From: Toxonevra muliebris
Taxonomy: Eukaryota; Arthropoda; Insecta; Diptera; Pallopteridae
DNA length: 64,000 bases
Direction of reading: 5' to 3'
Assembly (NCBI GenBank): GCA_963691655.1
Contig: OY829326.1
Coordinates: 17,844,878-17,908,877, forward strand
Part shown: piece after piece, positions 22,997 to 36,462 of the stretch
Position numbering within the stretch: position 1 is the first letter of the stretch
Layout of the letters: every line of letters begins with the position of its first letter
Notes under the pieces: generated by a model
The model's input: the letters and a program-made list of their open reading frames with translations, nothing else
Told to the model about the DNA's origin: nothing
Database searches by the model: none
Position numbers and translations under genes: made by a program

Positions 22997-24497
22997 TAAG
23001 TATTTTTTTCTCCAGACCTTGAAGGCCAAAATCTACCGACTTAAGGATCAAATTGTATGAAAACTAGACGTGATGGAGAAAAGCTAACTACAGATTGAAA
23101 TGGGAAATAAATTTCGCATTAAACTTTAATAGGCTTCAGATCTTAAACCCATTGTCTTGAAATAAATTTTCTTAAACTATGAACGTGTGTATTCTATAAT
23201 TTTCCTCACAACTTCTCAACAATTCAAACAAACACTTAAAGATATTAACTCCTAATATATAAGATGAATGTTCAACTTCTAAGAATTCGTACTATTCGTT
23301 GTTATTTGAAATGAATGAATGATATTTCGCGCTCTACAGTATTATAACTTTTGCATTTACTTTTGTTTTTGTTGTATTTGTATTTACAACTACATTCATA
23401 TATATGTGTATATGTGCCCATATATACATATATTTATACTGGTGTGAGTGTGTCTTCGATAGTAATAGCAGTTGTAGTTGCTGTATTACATATACTAGTT
23501 GTTAGTTGCTGTTAGTTAGTACTCGCAGGTAGTAGATATGTAAGTTGGTTGGTTGGTTGGCTGGCTGGTTGATACCAACCTACCTACCTATCTACCTACA
23601 ACACTCTGTTGAGTAGAGTATAAAATACAACTAAATATTTAATACTATTTTATTGCACGAATTTCAAATAAAATATGCATGTCGACCAATGAATTATTCA
23701 TAGAATAATGAGTATAACATTGCAAAACAGAAGAAAATAAAAACACTACAACAACAAAAAAGTTTTCTACTTTTTTTCTTTTTTTATTTCATACATATTA
23801 TGCATAGGTTTATGTGAATATATATATATTTATATATTTGTATACTACATATAATATGTAATTGTTGTTGTACCTTCACTACCTACGTATGCTCAACACA
23901 AATATATAGTAATAATAACAACGACAATTACAATAACAATTTAAGAGTCAATGTAATGAAAGTTTTGCAAACATTAAATAAAAAAAAAAAAGTACTAGTA
24001 ATAGCAATACAAAAACAATTTAAATGCAATAAATAATTATACTTATTGCATTTGGAATAACATTGTATGGTAAAATTTATTGTATTGTTGTATTCTTTAC
24101 TTTATATGTATATTTTTTAACTACTTCGGTGAGCTGAGCTGAGCTGAACTGAGCTCTACCTACTATTATTATTATTATTATTAGTGGAAGTGGAGGTAAT
24201 TTTTATTTTTTTTAACTAACTATGAATGAATGAATGCAAGTGAAATAATTTCTTAGAAATTGTGCATGTCTGAAAAATTAACATTTGCAAATAGTAATTT
24301 AGTTAAGAATTTAATTCGTAGCAAGGATAACAATCTAAATAATATGTGCAATTAACTTGAAGAAAGTCAAAACATTAACAATAAACTATGTAGAGCGCTA
24401 GTGAAAAATATAAATCGTTTTTTTAAGAAGTAATTTTAATTTTATTTTTTTTTATTGTAATTAGAAATTATTTTCTTTTTTTCAATTCAACTATAGC
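22997..24497. other. Intronic AT-rich DNA with microsatellites
   Basis: No exon is recognised. It contains TA/GT-rich runs at 23395-23435, GGTTGGTTGGTTGGCTGGC at about 23546, TACC/TACCTACC runs at 23575-23600, GAGCT runs at 24130-24155 and ATT repeats at 24163-24182. Confidence 0.4.
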
Positions 24498-24800
24498 AGA
24501 ACCAGGGACCTCCTTTGTCACACCCGGTCTGATGTAGCCAGACTGACTGCAGTACTGACGGTGCATTGGGCAATAGGGGAACACGCGGTCAGACTCCGCA
24601 TCCCACACAACATACACTGCAGAAGCTGCAACAACCTTGAAGAAAGAGAGACTCTAACCCACTTTCTCTGTCATTGCCCGGCTCTTGCTAGAACCAGATT
24701 AAAACTATTTCAGGAACTTTTTTTAGGCAAGATAACAAAGATCTCCAAATTCGAAATTGGAAAACTCCTCCAATTTCTCAATCTCACTAACTGGCTCTAG
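24498..24800 (+). pseudogene. LINE ORF2 extreme C-terminus with zinc-knuckle-like motif
   Basis: From about 24498 the plus frame reads TRDLLCHTRSDVARLTAVLT, then GEHAVRLRIPHNIHCRSCNN, then ETLTHFLCHCPALARTRLK, and ends at TAG 24798-24800. CxxC...HxxxxC is the C-terminal motif of jockey-superfamily ORF2. This roughly 100-residue piece is much closer to the minus-strand fragment at 61.3 kb (HCRSCGN...FLSECPALARTR) than to the copy at 22.6 kb, so at least two LINE families are present. The 5' part is missing and no stop interrupts this short stretch. Confidence 0.7.
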
Positions 24801-25060
24801 ATAACAAAGTGCAAGTACACTTTCTCAAATGAGGTTGTGGTATCAAAACGGCGCTCTAACGCTAATTGTGCCCCCTATGTTAGAGGGAGTAGCCACTCTA
24901 CCTATATAATGCTGAACCATCCCCGCAAAGTAATACTCAATGGTAGTTCCGTGGGGAGAATGGTAGAAGAGAAAGTAGGTTGTTTTAGTCGGTAGGAATC
25001 CGACATAACCGGACACGAACAAAAGTTCTGCGGTACCTATGAAGGTTTCCACCTGCCAAC
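24801..25060 (+). repeat. Probable 3' UTR of the LINE fragment plus repetitive DNA
   Basis: The sequence directly after the LINE stop (GAGGTTGTGGTATCAAAACGG and on, about 24830-25060) is less AT-rich than its surroundings and has no coding frame of note. It is best read as LINE 3' UTR or an adjoining repeat; no tail or target duplication was found. Confidence 0.4.
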
Positions 25061-25312
25061 GTACAAAAAAAAACAAAAAAACCAATCTACCTACCTACCT
25101 ATTTTCTTTTTTAAATTTTTCCTTCTTTTTTTTCAATTGTAAAAATTAACTATCTATAAATCTTCACAATTGTAACCTTTCACCTAATACAGTGTACGCT
25201 ATCTCACATTTTTGTTTTTTTACACAGTAAATGTGTAACTTTCCCAATAATAGTACTATTACTTTCTTTCAAGTAGGATTTATAAATCTTTTTCAAATAA
25301 AATTGCGAAAAT

Positions 25313-26791
25313 TTAACCCATTAAGGCCTGGGCTTTGAGAAAACGCAACGTTGGTAATTTTTCTTATTCTATGCAAATAATTAAAAAATCTGATCTTAAT
25401 ACAGTTGCTATTTATACATATTGGATGTCTTTAGATTATGCTATGTTTGATTTGATTCGATTTCTTTATTTTAATATATACATTTCGATCCAAAGTTGAC
25501 CAATTTTTTCCCCCATTTTTCAAAATTATGCCAAAAATTGTAAAACACTTTAAATTCGAAACTTCTTTTAGTGTTGGTTTTTTACAATCCGATACTTGAT
25601 ATAAATTCTTTTTTTTAATTCATTTTCGTCAAAAACTTATTAAAAATATAAATTTAAACTTTTACGCTGGGCCTAAGTGCTGCAAATTTGCTTGCGTGTG
25701 GCAGCTCTGTAAAAGTCAACTGGTTTCCATTATTTTTATTATGACTTGTTTATATAATTTCTGCTACCGTGTTTTACGTTTCTGCAATGTTAATAAAACG
25801 TTTTTTTTGACTAAAAAAGAAATCGACAAAGAAACTAAATCGGCAATTCGGATTAAATATGAATTTTCGAAGCAACCATGATATGTATCAAAAGATAACC
25901 AAGACAGTTAACCAAGCCACGTTTTAGAAAAAATGGGATGGAAAACCCTAAAATAGAATTTTTGGCCGTTTTTAGAAATTGGAGAGCTGAACACTGGCGT
26001 GCTACAAACTTCGAAATCCAGAAATTATAGGCTGAAATGAACCCTAAAACCGAAACTGTAAATCAAAAACAGTTACTGGCTTAGAAAAACTATAAATGCA
26101 GAATTGCTCAGCATCACCTTCTCTTTTTGTCTCAAACCTCATGACCTTAAATACGGCCTTGATTACTGGTGTATGCTAATTGATCACTGAACCCTTATGA
26201 ATTGTGTGAGCGGTTTGTTGATGAAGGAGGGGATTGATCTCATGGTACAAAGCACTAAAGTCTAGGCACAAATTGATTGCAGTGATTCATTGTCTTCCAC
26301 AAATACCAGCGAAATACGACTGTTTATTGGCTTTAATGATCACTAACAAATAAAATGAAAGCTCAAAATTACTCTCCACGACTGTCCATGTACTAATCAC
26401 AATATCTATGGTCATACGTTGACCACTCGTAAGTACTTTTTCACCACTTTTGGAAGACAAGACAATAACGCAGTAAATTTCTATAACCAATATATAAAAA
26501 TAAGTTTTAAATAATAAAAAAATAATTCCAAATTAAATCACTAATTTTGTCATAAAACTAAGATCTGTGTATACTACATAAATAAAAATGTAATTACTAA
26601 AGGTACTTGTTTTGTGCAGCAAAAAGGCCCAGCGTTGCGTTTTCGCCACGTACCCTATAGTAGGGATATGGTAGAGTTAGGGATAAGAATTTTTTTTTAG
26701 ATTTTTTTCTTAGTTAGGTGAAATGTAAACTCCATGTGAAGTTTGGTCGATTTTGTGCCAGCGGTTATATGCTCAGACCTTAATGGGTTAA
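25313..26791. mobile_element. piggyBac-type element with TTAA flanks, no transposase
   Basis: TTAA at 25313-25316 and 26788-26791 bounds a 1471-base unit. The left end is CCCATTAAGGCCTGGGC and the right end, on the other strand, is CCCATTAAGGTCTGAGC (15 of 17). Just inside, AAAACGCAACG followed by TTGG or CTGG occurs in inverted orientation on both sides. TTAA target sites with CCC termini are the hallmark of piggyBac-type elements (family knowledge). No frame resembles a piggyBac transposase, so it is non-autonomous or gutted. A segment at about 26030-26150 is shared, inverted, with 60715-60870, so a second repeat is nested or the families share sequence. Confidence 0.72.
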
Positions 26792-27911
26792 TTAATTTAC
26801 ATACAGTAAAATAAAGAGCCAAAAGCTTAAATAACCAAAAAAAAAAGAATCTCTAGAAACTATTTATGTACACAAATTTGAGCAAAATTTTTTACTAAAA
26901 TATAATAGGAAATAATTTTAAAATAACGCCAACAAATAATAAATAAATTTCTACTAAACTTTTGACCTGCTAAAATTCAAGTAAGTTTTCTAACTTATAA
27001 TTTACAATTTATATTTTTTTGCAACTATGAACTATGAATACAAATAAATATTTATGCATGTATGTATATTAATGCCACTAATATGTTGCATTGGCCTTGT
27101 TCTGAAGTCTTTTTCAGTTGCTCGTGTAGACGTTGGAGGTGTTTGTTATTTTTGTTTATTTGTTTTTTTTTTCGTTGATGTTGTTGTTACTACTGCATTT
27201 AATTATTCAAATTTTACTGACGCAGTAAAATGTTTAATTCAAAATAAAGTGGCAATATTGTAACGAACAAAGAAGAACACAAAGTGCTTACAAATGCTTT
27301 AAAAACAAACTAAATGACTTCCTTCCTTTGCTTGTTTCGTTGTTGCTTATGGAAAATTATGAAAATGAAGAAGGCGAAAACATAAAACAACAAACATATT
27401 GCAAAAAAAAAAAAAAAAAAAAGAAATTAAAATACTTTATAGTTAGTGAATTTTATAATTCTGAATATATGTAGATTGTATAAGTTTATTTTACATACAT
27501 CCTTATATGGTCTAATATATTCAAAACCTTCATAAGTTGGATTGGTTTTGCATATTATTTTTATAAATACATACCATATTTGTATGTAATTGGCAAACGA
27601 TTCGAAATAATTTGCAAAAGACACACTAAAATTCATAATTTTATACAATTTCACTTTACTTACACTTACAATTTTTTTTTTTTTAAAATTATTATTTTTC
27701 AAGTGACTTTTTTGTCTAAAAAAAAACCAAAATTTATTTTGAGTCCTTGTTGTTTACATGTATCATTTTTTATTTTTTGCACATTGATTATGTAATCCAC
27801 TCAATTTTTTAAAGCTTCTAAAATCTTACTTTCAAATTAAATTTTAGATTTTTTTCGTATACTAATTATGTAAAATTAAAATTTTTGATCAGTTCGCATT
27901 TTTTCACACAA
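26792..27911. other. Intronic AT-rich DNA
   Basis: No exon is recognised. Poly-T and poly-A tracts (27160-27171, 27404-27422, 27669-27682) are the only notable features. Confidence 0.4.
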
Positions 27912-29395
27912 TGGTTTAGGAATTAATCCTGCGAAGACTGAACTAGTCTTGTTCGCCAAGAAAAAGAAGATTCAGCAGAACGCATTTCCTAAAATGGAAG
28001 GGTGCACTCTGAACCTATCAAAAGAGGCCAAATATTTAAGTATAATTCTGAACTTAAAGCTCTCGTGGAAGCGGAAGAAGAAAGAATGAGAAAAGGACCT
28101 AATGCTCCATATGCTTGCAAGAGGACCTTCGGGAAGAGATGGGGTTTAAAACCATATATAATCCATTGGATGTATATGGCGATAATCAGGCCAATCATCA
28201 CTTACGGTTGTCTAGTATGGTGACCGGCGATGGCCAAAAAGAGAAGCCAATGCAAACTAGAGAAGGTGCAAAGACTCGCCATTTTGGGCATTACAGGAAC
28301 TGTAGGAAGCGCTCTACGAATGGCCTTGGAGATGATTCTACAACTACCCTCTCTGGACATGTTTGTAAAAACTGATGCAGCAAAGACTATTCTCAGGTTG
28401 AGAGAGTGTAACCAGCTGACATTAGCCAACTGCAAACACTCCAGCCTTATAGGTAAGGCAAGTGATTATCTGGTAATACGCAGTGATTTTAACTGGAAAA
28501 TATCGATCGACTATCCCTCCAGAGACAGCTGACTACAGCCTGATGTTGAAGACCTTTCAACAGTCTACTTTACTGATGGCTCAAAGACAGATGGAGGAAC
28601 TGGTGCGGGAATTTGTTGTGAAACGCAACAAACCCGAAGGTCATATAGACTACCGAATTACTGTAGCGTTTTCCACACATAAAAAGCACCTTACTTAAGG
28701 AAGCTGTAATCTGTGTGGATAGCCAAGCTGCCTTGAAAGCTATTGGATCTACTGTCATAAAATCAAAGGTAGTGCAAGATTGTCGTAACGTTTTGCGCAG
28801 CATAAGACATTGTAGGGTAGGTTTACGTTGGGTTCCCGGACATAGCAATATTGAAGGGAACGACATGGTTGGCGAACTTTCCCTAGCAGGGTCATCAATG
28901 CCTGCCAGTGACGCAATCAACACGCTACTACCACCGTTTTGTATTACAGCAGGGACAAACATTAAAAGGACAAAAAGTATTTTGCAACTCGATAATTATG
29001 CTGTGAACATGGTGTCAGGTGTTATCACCGGTCACTGCGCTGTGGGCGAAATGTTATGCAAATGGCGGCTATCGACCAACGATATATGCAGAAGCTGTGG
29101 AGGAATCGAACGAGCATTTGCCATGTCACTGTCCCTCGTTTCAGGAACGAGGGCTCCGAACTCTCGGGGCCAGGTTCTTTAACGGACTAACAGACAAAGC
29201 TGATGCACAGATTTCAGATCTACTCAGCTTTCTCGTCAAGACTGGGTGGTTTCCAAAGAATCCAGTTTGAATCCACAGGGAACCGAACAGAAAGGAAAGA
29301 TCACCCAAATATAAAAGAAGGGCATAACAATGGGCCTAATAGGGCCTCCGAGTTGAAGTGTGTAGCACAAATTTCTTCTTTAACCTAACCTTACC
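27912..29395 (+). pseudogene. 5'-truncated LINE ORF2: RT C-terminus, RNase H and C-terminal motif, many breaks
   Basis: From about 27912 the plus strand gives GLGINPAKTELVLFAKKKK, a KLSW-like segment and then IIHWMYMAIIRPIITYGCLVW (the conserved end of the RT domain) at 28160-28222. These are followed by KVQRLAILGITGTVGSALRM near 28255, RNase H with FTDGSKTDGGTGAGICCE near 28570, VDSQAALKAIGSTVIKSKVV near 28720 and WVPGHSNIEGND near 28830, and finally VITGHCAVGEMLCKWRL and CRSCGG in different frames up to a stop near 29270. The order matches jockey-superfamily ORF2 with RNase H. At least four frameshifts make it dead. It ends in TTTAACCTAACCTTACC at about 29380, a tail like that of the 22-kb copy, so the two are one family or close relatives. 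A target duplication was not found. Confidence 0.78.
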
Positions 29396-32165
29396 TACCT
29401 AAGTATAAGCTTCCATGGGTTGTTGTGACATAAAAGATGAATTACGTTTAAATCAAATTTCTTCATTTTTAATCAGTCTTTATTTTTCCCACATAAATTG
29501 TGTTAATTCCCAACTTTTCGAAAAGCTTTGAATTTTCATATATTGATTGTATAAATTTTGTTATTTTTAAATGGGTATTAATTTTTGCACACTAATTCTG
29601 TATTTTTGTAATTCAGAATGTTAATTTTTGTTTAGCTGTAATTTTTTTCCATAGAAAGAAATTATGTAAATTTCCAAATTTTTTAAAAGTTAAACTTCCA
29701 CACATTATATATGTAAGTTTCGTTATTTTCAAATGAATTTTAAGTGTTTTCGCACACTAACTATGTAATTTTTTTCTATTTTTCATTAGTTGTTATTTTT
29801 CACACATAAATTAGGTAGATTTCTAAATTATCGACAACCTTTAATATTTTACATTAAAACTGTTTGAATTCCATCATTTTTAAATAAAACTGCAAATTTG
29901 ATTATTTAGTGTGTGTTTTTACACATTGCATTTTAATTACTACGATCTATTTATGTAGGTATTTAAATTAAATATTTTCTTCGAGAACTGAAAAATGCTA
30001 AAATCAAAAGAGTGAGTTAAAAGAAATAGAAGTAGGAGCAATGAATGACTATTTCCGAAAATATTTCTACTTTTTTCTAATTCTTTACTGAATAAGATGA
30101 TATAATTTCAAATAGAAATTGTTTTCTTTCTCAATTGATGTCTTCTTTTTTTTTTTTTTTTTTTTTTGTAATAATGCCTCACTGTGGTGGCATTATAGCC
30201 ACATCAAAGGGTAAGTTAAGCCAAATATCGTCAAATATTAAGCATACGCTGCTGCTGTCTAAAATCAATCTTTACCACATTTCACACACACATATACACA
30301 GACACGCATGCATAAACATCAGCAAACCAGATATGAGAAATGTATACAAATATGTATGTATGTATGTATGTATTAGTGTATGCAAACGCGTGTGTGTATT
30401 TATCTAAAGCCAACATGCCTACTTAAACTTTGAGTTTACAATAATGTAACAATAACAATTATCTTAAGCTGTGTACGCGTCATCCGTTTCTAACTAAATC
30501 AATATTATGAAATTTGTAAGATAACAACGTTTGTATAGGTTTAACTATCTCTCTTACTCTAACTGTCCGAGTAAGTCTGTGTCTGTCTCACTGTCTATCT
30601 GTCGTTTTGTCACTATGCTGTTCCACACACAAACGCACACAGAGAGAATGTCTGCTGCACATATTATTTTACGTTTGACAGTTGGTCATACCAATATGAC
30701 ATGGCGTGTTTCAATTGTTGTCGCAGCGTATTTATAAAACATGCATGCCTACTTGCGTCTATATTGTATGATTATGTGTATGCTTACACACATGCACACT
30801 CACACATACATACATACATATATACATACATACATATGTGCATGTGAATGTGTATTTGTGCGGTTGTTTATTTGTATATAGCACCACCATCGCTTCGAGT
30901 CGTCAAGTATCTCAAATTGTGTCCACTTAGTATATTTACACTTTATACATACGTATATTTTGAATTAATTACTTATTTCAATGTGCAACAAACAGAGAAT
31001 ATATTATTGGAAAATGATTGCACAAATACACAGAGAAATATTCACGTACAAGCAAACACATACACACGCATACATACATACATGTGCAATCTCATGCATT
31101 TATACTTTAGCATAGACATAGGCGTAAATGTTACTTGTCCAAATTTGTTTTCGTTGGTAAAGGCGTTTAACAACAACGCATTCCAGCATAGTAGCAACAG
31201 CTACAACAACAAATACACAATATTAACATCAACAACAACATTAATGATGTACACTCATCCCTACTCAATGGAGAGTGATTTAGTAAATGAATAAAAAGGG
31301 AATAAAATACGCGAAATATTTATGCCACTGAACGATAACAACGCGTCTGTCTGCATTAATTCTGTTGCTAAAGATTTACTTAGTATTTCAAAGAAAATAA
31401 ATCACAGATGATTTGAAAATCGTTGGAAAAGCTTTCTTAAATTCTGGAAAAAGTTTTCCATTATTTATGGAAAACCTTAGCTATTGCAAAAAAAAAAAAA
31501 AACCAATCACTTTCATAAAATATCCTCAAAACAAAATATCCTTAAGGACAAAAATTGCTGATACTCTTGGTAAATTTTTATTTATTAATTTTATGTTTTC
31601 AGGGCCTTTAATGTACTCTAAAATGCCTTGTTCTTGTTTAACAAGGCAAAAGTCTATCCAAAAATGAAATTTCGAATTTACCTTTTTGTTTCTGCTTTTT
31701 GAAAAACACTGAATTTTTATGAAAATATCACCAAGCAAAATAGTCCAGACAAATAAAGTTCATTGTAGGAGAAATTATACTTGAAAATACAAAGTCTATT
31801 TTCACACTTTCACTAAAGAGGGTATGTCACACATGCCCATAGTAAAGTGGATTTTATATTACATATTATGTCAAATATTGAGCAAATCCGATTCATGCTC
31901 CCTGATGCAACTCTGCATTATTTATCGATTAAGATACATCCTATTTGCAACCCACAACCTGAAAAATAAAGTACTTTAGAAGTGACGTTAACTGCTTACA
32001 ATTTGGCGCCTTATTTTGGGAATTGGACTCAAGCATTGAAAAAGCTCAATTTGTAACTAAGTTTTTCTATGTGTTAAATGAGAAAGTAAAAATAAATATT
32101 TTTAGAAAATAAATGTATAAATGGAAACCCCGCAAAGCGCACGGCAATTCTAAGAAAATTTGTTA
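29396..32165. other. Intronic AT-rich DNA with CA/TA microsatellites
   Basis: No exon is recognised. Features include a T tract at 30147-30168, a TATG run at 30354-30372, and CATA/CACA runs at 30786-30840 and 31020-31085. The open frames there (30135-30407, 30848-31294) encode repeat-driven peptides. The 29400-29960 stretch repeats a loose theme of CACA(T/C)(A/T)A followed by TGTAATTTT, perhaps an old AT-rich satellite-like array. Confidence 0.4.
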
Positions 32166-32469
32166 TACAGTTAACATTCGATAATGTGAACTTCCACTAA
32201 CGTGAACAAATTTTTTCTTCCATTGACTATTCTAAAACGTGAACAAAGTTTGAAAGTTCTAAAACGTAATAATTTTAATAGTTTTGCGAATCCTCTAGAT
32301 ATGTTTACTACAAAAACTTAAGAGAAAAGGAAATATTTAACGTAAAGATTATTCTGTGGTAAAATTATAAAGTTTCCGTTATTAATTTCAACAATCGGAA
32401 ATGTGAATAATCTCTTAAACGTGAACACCCTTGGTTTTTATTAGTTCACGGTTTCGAGCGTTGACTGTA
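32166..32469. mobile_element. pogo/Tigger-type MITE, 300 bases
   Basis: TA at 32166-32167 and 32468-32469 flanks an element whose left end is CAGTTAACATTCGATAATG and whose right end, read on the other strand, is CAGTCAACGCTCGAAACCG, both followed by TGAAC. GTGAAC recurs inside (32187, 32202, 32238 and on). TA duplication with CAGT termini fits pogo-type elements. No coding sequence. A second fragment of the same family lies at 36286-36343. Confidence 0.65.
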
Positions 32470-35240
32470 TATATATTTAACTAGGTTCGCGATACCATTT
32501 TAATTAGAATGTTCATAGGTAAAAAAAATTGGTACCAATTTCACAACTACGCACTAATTTAATTTTAAAAGTTCAATTTAAAAAATTCAGCTGATAATAT
32601 TAGGAAAATTTTTATTAAGATAATCACATGCCTCCCTTTCCTCTCTTATTAATCTTGATCACCATTTTTCATTCTTTTGTAAATATAACAGTTTCTAACG
32701 AGCGACCTGGTAGTGGCGAAATTCCAAATAGTAATGTGGAAAATATCTCACCTTATTACCTTTCAAATAAGTTGAAATTTATAAAGATCCGATAATGCTT
32801 AATATTTTTTTAACAGTTTTTAAACATATTTCACTAAAAACCTACTAAATTTATTTAAAAAACAAGTCCTTTATTAGCCTAAAAAAACTGCCCATTAGAA
32901 CTTTTTCAATCTGAAGCCAAAGCTCATGTGAAAAAATTTGTCGTAAAGTATCATAGCATACTATTTCAAGATCCCATAGTAGAACCACCCGCAAAGAGGG
33001 CTTTGGGTGTTAAAGTGTTAAAATCCCCTATAGCGAATGAAAGTTCATTTGTTTAATTTTACATACAGTTATATTTATATATTTCTTATATATTTTTTTT
33101 TTCAAACCACCTCCTTCCCCGCTATGGGAAAACTATGCATGCGGACCTGACCCATCGACATACATACACACATACACATGCATAAATCGTAAATGAAAAT
33201 GCGTGAATATTTAACAGAAATAATCTAAAATCGCTAATGTAAAAACATCATCGCGGTTTTGTGTTAGACTGAAAGAAACAACAACAACAATAACAGCAGA
33301 AGCAACAATAAATGCAACAACAAATGATATGTAAAATTTACGCGAAATTTAGAGAAGTAAAATTTTGTAAAATTAATTATTCCCAAATTCATATATACCC
33401 AGTAGGAAACGTAGTAGTCCCATAAGAAGTGAATGCTGAATGGCCCAAGAAAAGTATGGCGATATTTTTTATGGGAGAACAGAAACAGTCAGTGATGTTT
33501 TCATTTGCCTAAGAAGCCTGAGGAATCTACTAGCAATATAATTTTAAAGAATCAACTTAATGAGATATTTATAAAAATTCTAGAGGGTTTTTGAGTTCTT
33601 AGTTGAAGCATTACTAGAAATCAATCTCTTCAAGTCTAATGAATGAAGCTTAACTCTAAATTGATTTTTCACGGCCCCATGTGAAAACTGAAACATTTAG
33701 GTTTGCTGCAATTACATGCTGGGTAGCCATCCATACATAAATACATATGCACTACTTTGGCTACTGCAAATAGAGGAAAATACTTCTAGATTTCTAAGCC
33801 TAATGTTGTTGAAAATGAGTTTCAACTATTTCTACAAATGCAATTGCCTCTACCAAAAACACACACACACACGCATGCTTTTACACATGTATAAACTCAT
33901 ATATATGTATGTATGCATAAAAAACATACAGATACACTAATCATTTACGTATTTAACATGAAAATGAAAAACTTGTCACAGGACATGTGTAGAAAGAAAG
34001 GAGAGACGCTCTCATATAGAAAGCACAGTTTTTTTGTGTTACAATGGGTAAAAAAGTGAAACATAGAAATGCACACGCTTTTTATTATTTGCTACATTGC
34101 ATTGCATGCATGTGCGTCTCGTGCATATGCAACGAAAGCACCGCTACATGTACAAGTTTTCTGCAGGTTGCAGCAAGTGCATTGCTAGAATAGATATGGG
34201 CTACACTCAGTGCTACTGCAAACACACAAACACAATCACAGATTTACACATATCCATACATATATATGTACTTACATATATGCATACAATTTTGTTTGCA
34301 GAATGCAGAGAATAAAGCCCCCCTCGAAATAATATTTAATATTTAGAGAGAAATAAATATTAAATGAGTGTGTTACTTAGAAAATCCAAAGGTATGCAGC
34401 AATAACGCCGTAGAATGCAACGTGTGTGTGTGTGTGTTTGTGTGTGCATGCATAAGTATATTTTTGTATGTGACAAGTGTTTGTTGTGGAAGGCAGACGG
34501 TGGTATTGCCAGTGTCGCTAGCTCGACTAACACCAACATCATCAGCTCCAAACTCGTGGCAATCAATGTTTTGTTGTTTTTTTTTTATTGCAACTGACTG
34601 TAGAAGAAATCACACCGGCAGCAGGCAGAATTTTTCGCTTCCCCCTTTCCCTACTACATACAGCTACAGAGTTTCTATTTTAGTCATTGGGGAGGGACAA
34701 GCCAGAGCCAAATCAGCCAGCCAACTCATTCACTCATTCAGCCGCTCGCTCTTACTTGTTCGTTTGATTGCTTGCTTTAGGTACGTTGTAAGTTTGACTC
34801 ACGTACCTACTATATACATACAAATACACCCAAAATCTTATAAAATATGCAGGCCGAGCGTAATTTCTTATTTAAAATGCCATTAAATTTTTTGAATAGA
34901 ATTTCTCTGCAACTCAGGTAAATACAGTAGAAAATTGTAGACAAAAATCTAATGTTATATGTACCAACATATCTATGCACTACATGTGTATGTATGTGTG
35001 TTTACCTATGTATGTATAAGTTTGTGTTTTTACCTATGTAATGTATTAAGTTAGAAATAGAGTATCTATCCCCGGTATCAATCAACTTCTTGTAAGGAAG
35101 TTTCGTATTTTTTAAAAAAGTATTTGGTCGTAATTATACAATGGTAAAATTTTAATTGAACTACAGCAACTTCATTCATTTAGAATAATTTTAAAACTTT
35201 AATTTAAGGCTCATAATCAAACTTAAATTTGTAGTTATTT

Positions 35241-35271
<31 letters not shown>

Positions 35272-36285
35272 GTATTTATCAAACCTACTTGATAGCTATT
35301 TTCGTACACCAGGTAAGACGGTAGTGATGCTTTTTTAAACCTTGGCCCATTGTAATACCGATTTTGTAGACAGACTAATCAAGCTCTAACTGGTGACTCA
35401 GTAAACATAACCGACGCACAGTGCTTCGAGAGTGGACAAAAATTAAAAAAAGTTATGTCTCCGATCATTAAAATTTTGATGTCATTTTAAAGGTAATAGA
35501 ATATGTATAACGAACCCAAAATATTTTGTACAGTGGTTGTGTTTTGAAGGAGTTAGGGCTTGCCAAAGTTGATCAATTTAAGAAGCAAATATTGAAATAA
35601 AAAATTGAAATTTTTATGACTCTTGCAAAAAAATTGCTTAAATCTCAGGTATCATTGACAGCGCTTTCATTTTTTTTTTTTTATTATAAGAGAAATAATA
35701 TTACCTACTTTACAACATATAAATAAACAGAACATTTTTTTTTTTAGAAATTTTTTTTGTTAATAATAATCCTTACTTTTTTAAAAGATGGAAAAAAATT
35801 AGCCAACTTCATCCAAACTTAGGAGAAAATCATTATTTACTTATACTCTTAAATACAAAAAAAGAAAATTTTAAAGAAATTTATTAAACTATTTCAACTT
35901 TTTTAAAAGCAATTTTTTTTGCACCATAATTTTCAGGGCTTGGTCTTCAAAACTTTCTAAAGCATAAATTTAACCTATTAGTGACAAACCTCAAGTAAAT
36001 ATGTTAACAATACATTGAATTAAAATTTCTCCGAGTTTTAGGAGTCTCCTAATATTGACAGATGCCCATGTTTGGTATACAAATTACATACAAACTATTG
36101 GCGTACAAAATATTTGAATTGGTTTCTTTCTCTTAAATGTACAAATGTGTTCCAAAAAAGTAGTTCTTGAAATTAAAAGAAAAACACTAGCGGCGTGACT
36201 AGCATAGCAAAACAATATAATGTCGTCAAGTGCATAAACAGGCTTAAATGACGGTTTTTAGGAATCTCTATTTTTTGAATTTTGG
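32470..36285. other. Intronic AT-rich DNA with simple repeats
   Basis: No exon is recognised. It contains CA runs at 33859-33872, GT runs at 34422-34446, an AAT run at 35242-35271, and T tracts near 35671-35683. A less AT-rich stretch at 35300-35470 may be an old repeat but shows no family mark I can name. Confidence 0.4.
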
Positions 36286-36343
36286 CATTCGCGAACGTGA
36301 ACACCCTTGGTTTTAATTAGTTCACGTTATCGAGAGCCCACTG
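36286..36343. mobile_element. Isolated end of the same pogo-type family as at 32.2 kb
   Basis: ACGTGAACACCCTTGGTTTT followed by AATTAGTTCACG matches the right arm of the 32,168-32,467 element almost base for base, and the stretch ends in GAGAGCCCACTG. Only one end is seen, so it is a truncated copy. Confidence 0.6.
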
Positions 36344-36462
36344 CATTTTTGAAACAGTTACTTTTGACTGTTATGTCGATATTAAAATGTTTATTAGTAT
36401 TTTACAAAGCAAACTATTTTATAAAAATATATTTAATTAGAAAATCTATTTTATTATATATG

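Noticed and set aside
30848..31294. 148-codon open frame
   Set aside because: It overlaps CATA/CACA repeats, has no recognisable domain and no exon borders.
34368..34886. 172-codon open frame
   Set aside because: It begins in a GT microsatellite and shows no domain or conserved pattern; likely chance in intron DNA.
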